From GCA-016699445 sp964555055 (lineage in GTDB: Bacteria; UBA10199; JACPAL01; GCA-016699445): 64,000 bases of DNA. Within the stretch, counting starts at the first letter, position 1. Every line of letters begins with the position of its first letter. The notes beneath the pieces were generated by a model. It saw only the letters and a list, made by a program, of their open reading frames with translations. It did not search any database and had not been told where the DNA came from. The DNA lies in contig CAZKQW010000007.1 of the NCBI GenBank assembly GCA_964555055.1, forward strand, positions 111,478 to 175,477, read 5' to 3'. Below are positions 43,717-51,740 of this stretch, one piece after another. The position numbers and the translations under genes were made by a program.

Positions 43717-44166
43717 ATGGCTATACGAGACGATTTGAAGAAGACGTTGGTTGAGGCTGCGAAGGCTAGGGACCAAGTGTTGTTGGATACCGTCCGGGCC
43801 GTTCAATCTGCCATCCGTTACAAGGAAATCGACAAAAAAGGCGAACTCACCGAGGCCGAGATCTTTTCCGTCATTCAAACCCTATGTAAGCAACGCCGCG
43901 AATCCGTGGAGCAGTATACCCAAGGCGGCCGCACCGACTTGGCGACCCAAGAGGCGCGCGAGTTGGAGATTTTGCAGAAAATGCTCCCCGCCCAAGCCAG
44001 CGCCGAGGAAATCGAAGCGGCCGTCCGGAAAGCCATCACCGACATCGGCGCCAAGGGCCCTCAGGATATGGGCAAGGTCATGAAGCCCGCCTTGGCCGCA
44101 CTCGCCGGCAAAGCCGACGGAAAAGTCGTCAGCGAACTCGTAAAAAAATTGCTGTCCGGGTCCTAA
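43717..44166 (+). CDS. yqeY: GatB/YqeY domain protein
   Basis: 149-residue helical protein related to the tail domain of amidotransferase GatB. Signatures: LDTVRAVQSAIRYKEIDK near the start, EQYTQGGRTDLATQEARELEIL in the middle and GPQDMGKVMKPALAALAGKADGK near the end. It is thought to bind tRNA but its role is not settled. Commonly found between rpsU and dnaG, as here. Confidence 0.95.
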   Translation: MAIRDDLKKTLVEAAKARDQVLLDTVRAVQSAIRYKEIDKKGELTEAEIFSVIQTLCKQRRESVEQYTQGGRTDLATQEARELEILQKMLPAQASAEEIEAAVRKAITDIGAKGPQDMGKVMKPALAALAGKADGKVVSELVKKLLSGS

Positions 44167-44169
44167 ATT

Positions 44170-44189
44170 ATTAGGGAAACTTCCCTAAT
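44170..44189 (+). promoter_or_regulatory. Hairpin covering the dnaG start codon
   Basis: ATTAGGGAA and TTCCCTAAT form a perfect 9-bp stem with only two bases between (needing a slightly larger real loop). The right arm ends in the first two bases of the dnaG ATG, and the left arm contains AGGGAA, the only ribosome-binding-site-like sequence. Folding would hide both, limiting primase translation unless ribosomes arrive from yqeY. Confidence 0.45.
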
Positions 44190-46005
44190 GCCCTTCGCGA
44201 CCGACCAGGAAATCCAAGAAATCCGACACCGTGCCGATATCCTTCAGATCGTCGGCGAAAAAGTCCCCTTGAAAAGGGCTGGCCGCAACCACAAAGGCTG
44301 TTGTCCTTTCCATCAGGAAAAAACGCCCTCCTTCATGGTGAATCCCGACAAGCAGATCTTCCATTGCTTCGGTTGCGGCGTGGGTGGCGACGTCTTTTCG
44401 TTTCTGATGAAGTACGAAGGACTTGAGTTCCCGCAGGTGGTTGAACAGTTGGCGGATCGCTATGGGATCGCTTTAACCCAAAAAGGCCAGAACACCGAAA
44501 GCGTGGCTAAGAACAAGTCCGAGAAGGAACTTCTTTTTAGAATCAACCAACTCGCCGCACGTTTCTATTATGACAGTTTGAAGAATCCCGAGGGCCAGCG
44601 CGGGATGGAGTATCTGTCAAAGCGCGAAATCAACTCGGAAATGATCCGTGAAGCGATCCTAGGTTTCGCTCCCGCTTCCGGAAACCGTCTTCTTCAGCAT
44701 TTCACCGAAAAGAGAGTTCCGTTAGCTCTGGCCGAGAAGTTGGGCTTGATCCGGAAAGGCCAACGCGGCGATTACTACGACTTCTTCCGCGACCGCGTCA
44801 TGTGCAGCATCATCAGCGCCGAGGGGAAGGTGTTGGGCTTCAGCGGCCGGGCCCTATCCGATGACGTCCAGCCAAAATACCTAAACTCTCCGGAATCGCC
44901 CATTTACCATAAGAGCCATTCGCTTTTGGGCCTGCAGACCGCAAAGACGGCGATCCGCGAAGAGGACCAGATCATTTTGGTGGAAGGCAATTTCGACATG
45001 ATCCGCCTCCATCAAGAGGGTTTGCGGCAGGTCGTGGCGCCATTGGGGACGGCCTTGACCGACGCGCAGATCCGCTATTTAAGCCGCTTATCCGAAAACT
45101 TCGTCCTGATTTTCGACGGGGACGCGGCGGGTCGAAAAGCCTCCGCGCGGGCCCTGGAATTATTCCTCCCTTTGGGCCTTTTCCCCAAGGTCGTCACCCT
45201 CCCGACGGGAGAAGATCCCGATAGTTTCGTGAAAAAAGAGGGGATCGATTCGTTAAAGACAAGGGTCGCGGACGCGGTCACGCTTTTGGACTACTGGATC
45301 GAGCAGATTCTCTCGGAAAGACTTGCATCAGATTCTAAAACAGGGCAGGGTCCGCAAGCTCAAGCGAAAGCCATCCGTAAGGTTGGCGATCTCCTTGAAC
45401 TCGTGCCTGGGGAAATAGAAAAAAGCTTATATATACAAAGAGTTGCGCAAAGGTATGGCGTGCCAACGACTTACTTTAACCCCGTGAGAAAAAGTGCTCC
45501 CCAAAGAGGTAGCAACTTTTCTATCCAGGCCGCCGATGTAAAGAAACAAGCTTTGCCACCCATAGAAAAGATGGTGGTGGAGTTAGTGATGAATCGGCCT
45601 GAGTTTTTGGAGGTTTTTTCTGAGATTTCTTCGAAGGATTTTTCGGATGTACGGTTAGGTCGGATTTGGGATTGGATGCGAACGCTTGGGGTTGAAAAGA
45701 CGTTGAACACGCGTGTTACGGGCGTTGGGGAGAATTCCGCTTCCGGTTCCATGGACGAAGAGGCTTACTCTCTCCTTTCAGGTCTCTCCATCAGCGGCAG
45801 CCGCTGGGTCGAACTGGAAATGGACGAGACTCGGAAAGCTGCCGAGGATTGTGCGAAGCAATTTCGAGTGTTTAAATTAAAGACGCAATTGAAGGGCTTG
45901 TCCGTCGAGATACGGAAGGCCGAGTTGGATCAAGACAGTTTTAAGGTGAATCGTTTGCTGCAGGAAAAAAGCGGTTTGATTAAGCAAATGAACTCGATTC
46001 ATTAA
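44188..46005 (+). CDS. dnaG: DNA primase
   Basis: Makes RNA primers for chromosome replication. 605 residues. The zinc-binding CHC2 domain shows CCPFHQEKTPSF and HCFGCGVGGDVF (about residues 37-65). The TOPRIM core has LVEGNFDMIRLHQ and IFDGDAAGRKA (about residues 265-320). The C-terminal helicase-binding part (about 440-605) is divergent, as usual. The stop is 16 bases before the rpoD start. Codons 410-520 are more AT-rich than the rest, without breaking the frame. Confidence 0.97.
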   Translation: MPFATDQEIQEIRHRADILQIVGEKVPLKRAGRNHKGCCPFHQEKTPSFMVNPDKQIFHCFGCGVGGDVFSFLMKYEGLEFPQVVEQLADRYGIALTQKGQNTESVAKNKSEKELLFRINQLAARFYYDSLKNPEGQRGMEYLSKREINSEMIREAILGFAPASGNRLLQHFTEKRVPLALAEKLGLIRKGQRGDYYDFFRDRVMCSIISAEGKVLGFSGRALSDDVQPKYLNSPESPIYHKSHSLLGLQTAKTAIREEDQIILVEGNFDMIRLHQEGLRQVVAPLGTALTDAQIRYLSRLSENFVLIFDGDAAGRKASARALELFLPLGLFPKVVTLPTGEDPDSFVKKEGIDSLKTRVADAVTLLDYWIEQILSERLASDSKTGQGPQAQAKAIRKVGDLLELVPGEIEKSLYIQRVAQRYGVPTTYFNPVRKSAPQRGSNFSIQAADVKKQALPPIEKMVVELVMNRPEFLEVFSEISSKDFSDVRLGRIWDWMRTLGVEKTLNTRVTGVGENSASGSMDEEAYSLLSGLSISGSRWVELEMDETRKAAEDCAKQFRVFKLKTQLKGLSVEIRKAELDQDSFKVNRLLQEKSGLIKQMNSIH

Positions 46006-46021
46006 TCTTAAGGTGAGCGTA

Positions 46022-47854
46022 ATGGAAAAGAAGGAACTCAAGGAAGTACAACAACTTATTCAATCCGGAAAAGAAAAGGGATTCCTCACCTACGAAGAGG
46101 TCAACGACGCCTTGCCGACCGACCTGGTGTCGCCGGAGCAGCTCGATGACGTCCTTTCGATGTTCGACCAGATGGACATCGACGTGGTGTCCGAGGAAGA
46201 AGAACTCGCCGCCCGTGTCTTGAAGAAGAAACCCAACGATCCGAACGCTAAACCCGGAGAGAACGACAAGGCTGATTTGGACGAAGAGGATGCGGGCGAG
46301 GAAGTCGTGGCAGAAGTCGCCGTAGCGACCCCGACGGCTGAAGCGACGGACGACATGGCTGGTAAATCCACCGATCCCGTGCGCCTTTACTTGAGGAAGA
46401 TGGGCTCCATCGCCTTGCTCTCGCGAGAGGGCGAGGTCGAGATCGCCAAGCGGATCGAGCAAGGCGAAGACGACGTATTGAGGGTCTTATTGAAGACGCC
46501 GATCTGCCTCGAGGAATTCCTGGAGATGGGCGAAAAAATCTCCAAGAATAAGATGCGCGTGGCCGAAGTCGTGAAGGATTTCGATGATGTCGAAGAGGGT
46601 GGGGGCTTGGACGAGTCCGAGTACCGTTCCCGCGTCATGAAGCAGATGACCCGCGTGAAGCAAGTGGCCCCCAAGTATAAGCAACTTTTGGCCAAAGCGG
46701 AAAATGAGAGGCTGAAAAAAGAAAATCGCGAGGCTTTTCTCAAGGACGCCAATGTCTTGCGCGAGCAGATGCTTACGGCATTGAAGGAAATCCGCCTTAA
46801 TTTCAAGACCATCAATAATCTGGTTGCCCGCTTGACGGGAGCTTTAGACACCATCGACACCGAGGACCGGGTCATGGCCGGGTGTCGTCGCCGTTTAGGG
46901 GTGGATGTGGAACAGATGGAGGACTTGATCGATCGTTTCAAAAAGAGTCCTTATTTAAGGAAAAAGGTCTCCGACGATTTCGATATGGAGCCGGAGGCCC
47001 TGGAAGCGATCATCGAACAGTATAAGTCGTCGCAGAAACGCATCAAGGAATCCGAGAAGTCCTATGGGGGTGAGGAGATCGCCCTACGTAAGACGGTGCA
47101 GGAAATTCGCCGTGCTCAAGCCTACGCGGAACGCGCGAAGAACGAGCTAGTGGAAGCCAACCTCCGTCTCGTCGTCAGCATCGCGAAGAAATACACGAAC
47201 CGTGGGTTGCAATTTCTGGATTTGATCCAAGAGGGCAATATTGGTTTGATGAAGGCTGTGGATAAATTCGAGTACAAGCGCGGGTACAAGTTCAGTACAT
47301 ATGCCACATGGTGGATCCGCCAGGCGATCACGCGGGCGATCGCGGATCAAGCTCGGACGATCCGCATTCCGGTGCATATGATCGAGACGATCAATAAGCT
47401 CGTGCGCACGTCGCGCTACTTGGTACAGGAACTAGGCCGCGAACCCACGCCCGAGGAAATCGCCGAGAAGATGGAGTTACCGCTCGAGAAAGTGCGTAAG
47501 GTATTGAGAATCGCGAAGGAACCGATTTCCCTCGAGACTCCGATTGGTGAGGAAGAAGACAGCCATTTGGGTGACTTTATCGAAGATAAGTCGATTTCCA
47601 CGCCCGGCGAAGCGGTGACGAACCTTAATCTCGCCGAACAGACCCAGCGTGTCTTGACGACGCTCACTCCACGCGAAGAAAAAGTCCTCCGCATGCGCTT
47701 CGGCATTGGCGAAAAATCGGATCACACGTTGGAGGAAGTGGGCAAGAACTTTTCGGTCACCCGTGAACGCATCCGCCAGATCGAGGCCAAAGCCTTGCGC
47801 AAGCTTCGCCATCCCAGCCGTTCCAAACGCCTCCGCAGCTTCGTGGATTGGTAA
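46022..47854 (+). CDS. rpoD: RNA polymerase primary sigma factor (sigma-70)
   Basis: 610 residues, a full-length group 1 sigma factor. Region 1.1 (LIQSGKEKGFLTYEEVNDALP) is followed by an acidic stretch, region 1.2 (DPVRLYLRKMGSIALLSREGEVEIAKRIE), a long non-conserved insert, regions 2.1-2.4 (YATWWIRQAITRAIADQARTIRIP), region 3 and region 4.2 (TLEEVGKNFSVTRERIRQIEAKALRKL). The ATG at 46022 has AAGG eight bases upstream; a GTG nine bases earlier is less likely. Last gene of the macromolecular synthesis operon. Confidence 0.98.
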   Translation: MEKKELKEVQQLIQSGKEKGFLTYEEVNDALPTDLVSPEQLDDVLSMFDQMDIDVVSEEEELAARVLKKKPNDPNAKPGENDKADLDEEDAGEEVVAEVAVATPTAEATDDMAGKSTDPVRLYLRKMGSIALLSREGEVEIAKRIEQGEDDVLRVLLKTPICLEEFLEMGEKISKNKMRVAEVVKDFDDVEEGGGLDESEYRSRVMKQMTRVKQVAPKYKQLLAKAENERLKKENREAFLKDANVLREQMLTALKEIRLNFKTINNLVARLTGALDTIDTEDRVMAGCRRRLGVDVEQMEDLIDRFKKSPYLRKKVSDDFDMEPEALEAIIEQYKSSQKRIKESEKSYGGEEIALRKTVQEIRRAQAYAERAKNELVEANLRLVVSIAKKYTNRGLQFLDLIQEGNIGLMKAVDKFEYKRGYKFSTYATWWIRQAITRAIADQARTIRIPVHMIETINKLVRTSRYLVQELGREPTPEEIAEKMELPLEKVRKVLRIAKEPISLETPIGEEEDSHLGDFIEDKSISTPGEAVTNLNLAEQTQRVLTTLTPREEKVLRMRFGIGEKSDHTLEEVGKNFSVTRERIRQIEAKALRKLRHPSRSKRLRSFVDW

Positions 47855-47862
47855 AATTTAAG

Positions 47863-47978
47863 AACGTCAGAAATGACGTAAATCGAGGCGCCCGACGTAC
47901 CGGACCCGAGGCGTACCTTATGTACGTCGCAGGATCCGGTGCGCGAGGGCAACGAAGAGTTACGACATTTCTGACGTT
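47863..47978. repeat. 116-base imperfect palindrome between rpoD and the tRNA
   Basis: Outer arms of 19 bases (47863-47881 and 47960-47978) pair with one mismatch. Inside, a second imperfect pair surrounds CTTAT, with GTAC on both sides and CGGA/TCCG further out. The whole element would fold into a long interrupted hairpin on either strand. It begins eight bases after the rpoD stop and ends three bases from the 3' end of the tRNA gene on the other strand. It may be a bidirectional terminator or a small mobile repeat (MITE- or REP-like). Confidence 0.6.
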
Positions 47979-47981
47979 CGG

Positions 47982-48053
47982 TGGGCCCGGTAGGAGTCGA
48001 ACCTACAACGATCCGGTTATGAGCCGGGGGCTCTGCCATTGAGCTACAGGCCC
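47982..48053 (-). tRNA. tRNA with CAT anticodon (Met or lysidine-type Ile)
   Basis: 72-base cloverleaf read on the minus strand. Acceptor GGGCCTG pairs with CGGGCCC (one G-T), the D arm has GCTC...GAGC, the anticodon stem CCGG(C)/(A)CCGG surrounds CTCATAA, and the T arm is GTAGG-TTCGACT-CCTAC. The discriminator is A. The 3' CCA is not encoded. The first acceptor pair is G-C, which argues against initiator tRNA; elongator Met or Ile2 remain. Confidence 0.93.
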
Positions 48054-48091
48054 CAAATCGAACAAATAACTTAGGTTTTAGAGGAGGCGTT

Positions 48092-48883
48092 TTGCAAGGA
48101 AATTCACAACCCAGCTTGAAGGATCAGTCGCGCTTTTTGTCGGCCTTAAACGAGGTCGACTTGAAGATCGACGAATTACAGAAGGACTTGCAGCAAATCC
48201 CCGTCCGCCAGCGAGAAGACGAATTGGATGTCCTGGCGAAGCGGTCCAAAGTTGACGCCTCCGAGCAGGAAATCGCTACTTTGGAGGAACGGAAGAGGAC
48301 TTTGGAAAAGGAAACGGCCGAAACGACCGACCGTATGGCTACGTTCCAGCAGAAATTGCCGCAGATCAAGACGAACAAGGAGTACCAAGCCGCGATTAAG
48401 GAGATCGACGCGAACAAAAAGGCCAATAAGCAGCGTGACGACCAGGTCCTGGAGATCATCCAGAAACTGGAAGTCTTGGCCGCGTTGAAACAAGAAGACG
48501 GCGAATACCTGCATGGATCCACGGTGGCTTTCGAGGCGCGTAAAAAGGAGTTGGAAGCGGAACGCGTGAAGGTCACCGACGAGATGGGCTCTTGGGTCGC
48601 CAAGAAGGAAGGGCTCGTGGCCCAAATCAATCCCCGCTTTGTAGCGGCCTACCAACGGATCCGCAAACAAAAGGCGGATGCGGTCGTGTCGATCTTCGGA
48701 GGGATCTGTCAGGGCTGCCACATGAAAGTGTCGCCGCAGATGCGTTTGGACATGCAAAAAACAGCAGAAACGGACGCACCTGCGATATCGTTGTTTACAT
48801 GTCCGGCCTGTCATCGTATTCTATGCCTCCCGGAGTGGAGTGGGGGCATGGATGTCAACCCTGCGGCCACAAAGGTCTTATAA
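48092..48883 (+). CDS. C4-type zinc ribbon protein with coiled coil
   Basis: 263 residues. Residues about 10-190 are a long charged coiled coil (heptads rich in Leu, Glu, Lys and Gln). The C-terminal zinc ribbon has CQGCHMKVSPQ and, 30 residues later, CPACHRIL: two Cys-x2-Cys pairs. This matches the zf-RING_7/YbgI-neighbour family CT398-like, proposed to link flagellar or secretion functions with RNA or DNA binding; function unproven. The TTG at 48092 was chosen because GAGGAGG precedes it by about five bases. Followed 11 bases later by a small gene. Confidence 0.85.
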   Translation: MQGNSQPSLKDQSRFLSALNEVDLKIDELQKDLQQIPVRQREDELDVLAKRSKVDASEQEIATLEERKRTLEKETAETTDRMATFQQKLPQIKTNKEYQAAIKEIDANKKANKQRDDQVLEIIQKLEVLAALKQEDGEYLHGSTVAFEARKKELEAERVKVTDEMGSWVAKKEGLVAQINPRFVAAYQRIRKQKADAVVSIFGGICQGCHMKVSPQMRLDMQKTAETDAPAISLFTCPACHRILCLPEWSGGMDVNPAATKVL

Positions 48884-48894
48884 AGGAGGTTCGT

Positions 48895-49203
48895 ATGAGG
48901 ATTAAATCGTTACCTATGACGTTGTTGGCGGAAGTTTTGGATTACTTGGCGGATTACGAACACTTCTCGGGTTTGGACGTGATTCTCGATGAGGACTTCA
49001 CGGTGCAAGACGTGCGAAGCGCTTTAAGGGAAATCGCTCTCCAAGTCCGCCAGGAGACCGAACAACAACAACTTCAATTCAACGCCAAGGTGGATTTCCA
49101 AAAAGACGAGCGCTTGACCACCCATGTCAAAAGCTTGCTTTCTTCCCTTTCCCCGACGGACGAGAGGAAGTTGTTGAACCGCTTCGGGTTGCTGGAAAGT
49201 TAG
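48895..49203 (+). CDS. Small conserved-looking protein of unknown function
   Basis: 102 residues, not recognised. Mostly helical and acidic at first (LAEVLDYLADYEHFSGLDVILDEDF), then LREIALQVRQETEQQQ and SSLSPTDERKLLNRFGLLES. No signal peptide, membrane helix or catalytic motif. AAAGGAGG lies six bases before the ATG. Its place between the zinc-ribbon gene and RNase H, near rnpB and rpoD, suggests a nucleic-acid-related housekeeping role; that is inference from position. Confidence 0.75.
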   Translation: MRIKSLPMTLLAEVLDYLADYEHFSGLDVILDEDFTVQDVRSALREIALQVRQETEQQQLQFNAKVDFQKDERLTTHVKSLLSSLSPTDERKLLNRFGLLES

Positions 49204-49225
49204 GGGAGATACCGCTCTCCCCTAA
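49200..49225 (+). repeat. Hairpin overlapping the stop of the 102-residue gene
   Basis: A perfect 10-bp stem, TTAGGGGAGA with its reverse complement, and a six-base loop. The stop codon TAG is within the left arm. AAAACCCC follows. Core and flanks nearly repeat those of the hairpin at 43678. Confidence 0.6.
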
Positions 49226-49254
49226 AACCCCATCTGAGGCACACGGATATCTTT

Positions 49255-49662
49255 ATGCCCCAATATTACCTTTATACGGACGGAGCGGCCCGCGGCAATC
49301 CGGGCCCCGCGGGAGCAGGGGCTTATATTTGTACGCCGGGTGGCGATGTCGTCGCGGAGATCGCGGAATATTTAGGCGAAACCACGAACAACGTTGCAGA
49401 ATATCAGGGCTTATTGTTCGGCTTGAAGAGGCTTATCGAGCTCAAGGCGGGCAGTGTGGAAGTCAGGGCGGACTCGGAACTCATGGTGAAGCAGATCAAC
49501 GGCCAGTATCGAGTGAAGCATCCGAATTTGATTCCACTTTATGAAGAAGCAAAGCAGCTCATGCGGAAAATTCCCGAGGTGAAAGTTGTCCATGTGAGGC
49601 GGGAACAAAATAAGGACGCGGACCGTCTTTCGAATTTAGCGATCGATAAGGAAGATTTTTAA
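49255..49662 (+). CDS. rnhA: Ribonuclease H family protein
   Basis: 135-residue RNase H fold enzyme that cuts RNA in RNA-DNA hybrids. Catalytic carboxylates are visible: Asp in LYTDGAARGNPG, Glu in NNVAEYQGL, Asp in VRADSELMVKQI and Asp in NKDADRLSN. The compact form without the basic protrusion of E. coli RNase HI resembles the RnhA/YpdQ-like bacterial and archaeal type. It ends one base before the RNase P RNA, so both may share a transcript. Confidence 0.92.
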   Translation: MPQYYLYTDGAARGNPGPAGAGAYICTPGGDVVAEIAEYLGETTNNVAEYQGLLFGLKRLIELKAGSVEVRADSELMVKQINGQYRVKHPNLIPLYEEAKQLMRKIPEVKVVHVRREQNKDADRLSNLAIDKEDF

Positions 49663-50091
49663 GTCAGCCGGATGGTCGCTCCGTGCCGTAAAAAGTGCGG
49701 GGAGGAAAGTCCGGGCATCATAAGAAGTAGAGGGCATCGTACAGGCTAACGGCCTGGCGCCGCGAGGCGACGGAAAGTGCAACAGAAAGTATGTACAGGG
49801 TTCGCGAGAACTGCTGTAGTGAAATCCGGTAAACCCTACGAGATGCAAAACCAAATAGGTGGGTGTCGAAACGGCCCGTTTCAGGCTTGCCTAAAGCAAG
49901 CGCATCCATGGGTAGGTTGCTTGAGGCCGCCAGTAATGGCGGTCCCAGAGGAATGGCCATCATTTTCATGGGGGCGCGGTTTCACCCGATGCCCCCAAGC
50001 CCCCGATGGGCGCGTTCGGACTGGCAAAGCCAGATCCTCTCGTGCAAGCGGGAGTATGTGAAAATACAGAACCCGGCTTACAGGCTGGCTT
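49663..50091 (+). ncRNA. rnpB: RNase P RNA (bacterial type A)
   Basis: Ribozyme component of RNase P, which trims the 5' end of tRNA precursors; about 429 bases. The 5' end (AGCCGGATGG) pairs with the 3' end. The universal GAGGAAAGTCCGGGC near position 49706 (helix P4 5' side and CR-I) and ACAGAACCCGGCTTACAGGC near the 3' end (P4 3' side, CR-V) are exact. An intrinsic terminator follows within 12 bases. Ends are set from the pairing and are accurate to a few bases. Confidence 0.96.
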
Positions 50092-50102
50092 AAAATCATT
50101 AG

Positions 50103-50136
50103 ATAAGGGAGGGGAAGAACCCTCCCTTATTTTTTC
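50103..50136 (+). terminator. Intrinsic terminator after rnpB
   Basis: An 11-bp perfect stem (50103-50113 with 50120-50130, core AAGGGAGGG/CCCTCCCTT), six-base loop and a run of six T. Confidence 0.93.
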
Positions 50137-50154
50137 TCATGATGTAAAACGTTT

Positions 50155-50184
50155 TTGACATCGATATGAATTGGGTAATACGAT
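50155..50184 (+). promoter_or_regulatory. Promoter of the vapBC-like pair
   Basis: A perfect TTGACA (50155-50160), 18 bases, then TACGAT (50179-50184). The antitoxin ATG follows eight bases later with no ribosome-binding site, so the transcript is probably leaderless. Confidence 0.5.
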
Positions 50185-50192
50185 AATCCATT

Positions 50193-50411
50193 ATGACGTA
50201 CACTAGCGTAAGCCCGAAGTTCCAAATCGTGATCCCGAAGGAGATTCGCAATAAAACCCAGGTTAAGCCCGGCCAAAAACTCATGGTCTATGAGAGGAAT
50301 GGGGTTATTTATCTGATCCCGGATCTGCCGATGAGGAAATTACGAGGCCTCTTCAAAGGGCGCGGAGTGGATCTTAGCGGGTTAAGGGACAAATCGGATC
50401 GGCGCTTATGA
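50193..50411 (+). CDS. vapB: AbrB/MazE-type antitoxin (VapB-like)
   Basis: 72 residues. The swapped-hairpin DNA-binding motif is clear: VSPKFQIVIPKEIRNKTQVKPGQKLMVY (about residues 6-33). The C-terminal tail (about 45-72) is basic and would wrap the toxin. Its stop overlaps the start of the PIN gene by four bases. No ribosome-binding site precedes the ATG. Expected to neutralise VapC and repress its own promoter. Confidence 0.88.
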   Translation: MTYTSVSPKFQIVIPKEIRNKTQVKPGQKLMVYERNGVIYLIPDLPMRKLRGLFKGRGVDLSGLRDKSDRRL

Positions 50412-50776
50412 CGGTAGTCGATTCTTCGGCGTGGATCGCTTTTCTGACGGATCAACCCGTCGCCTCTAAATTGGAGAAGTTCGTCGAGGCGCCGTCGAAG
50501 TTGATCGTTCCGACCCTCGTTCTTTATGAAGTCTATCGACATTTGATTAAGAAGATAGATCCACAGGAATCACTTCTTGCCGTGACCCAGATCCAAAAAG
50601 GGAAGGTCATTCCCTTGAATGGGGACTTATCGCTCTTTGCGGCTGAAATCAGTCTCCAGCATAAATTGGGGATGGCCGACGCCGTCGTCTATGCGACGGC
50701 ACTTGCCAACGACGCACCGCTCGTGACCCTCGATAATGATTTTAGGGGGTTGAAGGGGTGCGTGGTCGTCGTTTAG
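50408..50776 (+). CDS. vapC: PIN-domain toxin (VapC-like)
   Basis: 122-residue PIN-domain ribonuclease. The acidic active-site residues are visible: Asp4 in VVDSSAW, Glu in LVLYEVYRH, Asp in LGMADAVVYATA and Asp in TLDNDFRGL. Family members cleave tRNA or rRNA when the antitoxin is lost. Overlaps vapB by four bases. All key residues are present, so it is probably active. Confidence 0.9.
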   Translation: MTVVDSSAWIAFLTDQPVASKLEKFVEAPSKLIVPTLVLYEVYRHLIKKIDPQESLLAVTQIQKGKVIPLNGDLSLFAAEISLQHKLGMADAVVYATALANDAPLVTLDNDFRGLKGCVVVV

Positions 50777-50820
50777 AAAAAAATTAGCAACTCCTGATTC
50801 CATCCACCGAACACAAGAAG

Positions 50821-51633
50821 ATGAACCGGCTCGCTTCGTTTTTTTGGAATCCTCCATCGGCCCCATTAGATGGGGATGGTTGGGTTTTGCGGCAGGAACT
50901 TGAAGCAGGAGGGGTTTTGGAAAAGGCGCCTCCTGCCGCTTGCGTCGTGCGGCGGTATCAACCCGACCACCCTTTGGCGCAGAAAATCTTGGGAAGCTTA
51001 GATGCGTTTATGGATAAACTTCCTAAAAAGCGCCAACCCTCTCCTGAAAAACCTCTGCAAGTCATCGATGTCGGTAGTGGGGTCGGCACCTTAGGTCGTT
51101 TGATATGGCAAAATCGCGACTCCACCCATGTGACTCTCTTCGACTTAAACGATGATCCTCATTTTCATCCGGAAGGGCGTCTCGATAGAAAAATAGGGGA
51201 CATGCGAGCTCTTACAGATGCTTTCAAAAAAGGATCAGTGGATGTCGTTTTATCTTCACGAGCTTTGGAATATGGCGGATTGCTCGCTTTTCAAAAGGCG
51301 GCCGACGTACTGAAGAGCGGAGGGTTGCTGATCGCCGTCGTCATGGGAGCGGGTCCTATTGCGCGGCAAGCCGAAGCTTATTATACTTTTCGGTATCGGG
51401 TAGCCGCGGGTCTTTGGCCCGTCCGGGCCCTCATGCCGGAAAAATACCTGAAGCGTCTTTATGGGCATGCCGTGATGGCGCAGCATGTGAATCGCTGTAC
51501 TTTTGCATCGAAATCATCCGTCCAGAAAATGTTGGGCGAGGCAGGCTTTTCGGATATCACCGTCGATCAGAGCTTCGCCCAATATCCTCAGACTAGCGAA
51601 GGCGACTGGTTGGTCGTGGCGAAGAAAAGATGA
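50821..51633 (+). CDS. SAM-dependent methyltransferase (class I)
   Basis: 270 residues. Motif I is VIDVGSGVGTLGRLI (about residues 81-95), with the acidic residue ending the next strand in TLFDLND, and the motif IV-like DVVLSSRALEY. LKSGGLLIAVVMG is the usual post-motif strand. The substrate cannot be told: the family includes enzymes for quinones, lipids and small metabolites. The gene is monocistronic by position, 45 bases after vapC and about 110 before fadA. Confidence 0.82.
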   Translation: MNRLASFFWNPPSAPLDGDGWVLRQELEAGGVLEKAPPAACVVRRYQPDHPLAQKILGSLDAFMDKLPKKRQPSPEKPLQVIDVGSGVGTLGRLIWQNRDSTHVTLFDLNDDPHFHPEGRLDRKIGDMRALTDAFKKGSVDVVLSSRALEYGGLLAFQKAADVLKSGGLLIAVVMGAGPIARQAEAYYTFRYRVAAGLWPVRALMPEKYLKRLYGHAVMAQHVNRCTFASKSSVQKMLGEAGFSDITVDQSFAQYPQTSEGDWLVVAKKR

Positions 51634-51687
51634 TTTCATGAACGCGACTTTCGGTTAATAATCCATTGACATTCCAACCCTTGAGTG

Positions 51688-51709
51688 AAAATGAATGGTC
51701 ATTCATTTT
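51688..51709 (+). promoter_or_regulatory. Palindromic operator upstream of the beta-oxidation genes
   Basis: AAAATGAATG and its exact reverse complement separated by GT. A TTGACA (51666-51671) lies 16 bases upstream, so the palindrome covers the -10 region and a bound protein would block the promoter. The TGAATG...CATTCA half-sites resemble those of TetR-type fatty-acid regulators (FadR of Bacillus), though the spacing is shorter. The regulator gene is not in the window. Confidence 0.7.
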
Positions 51710-51740
51710 TTAAAGCGACATTAAAACATAAGGAGTTTCC

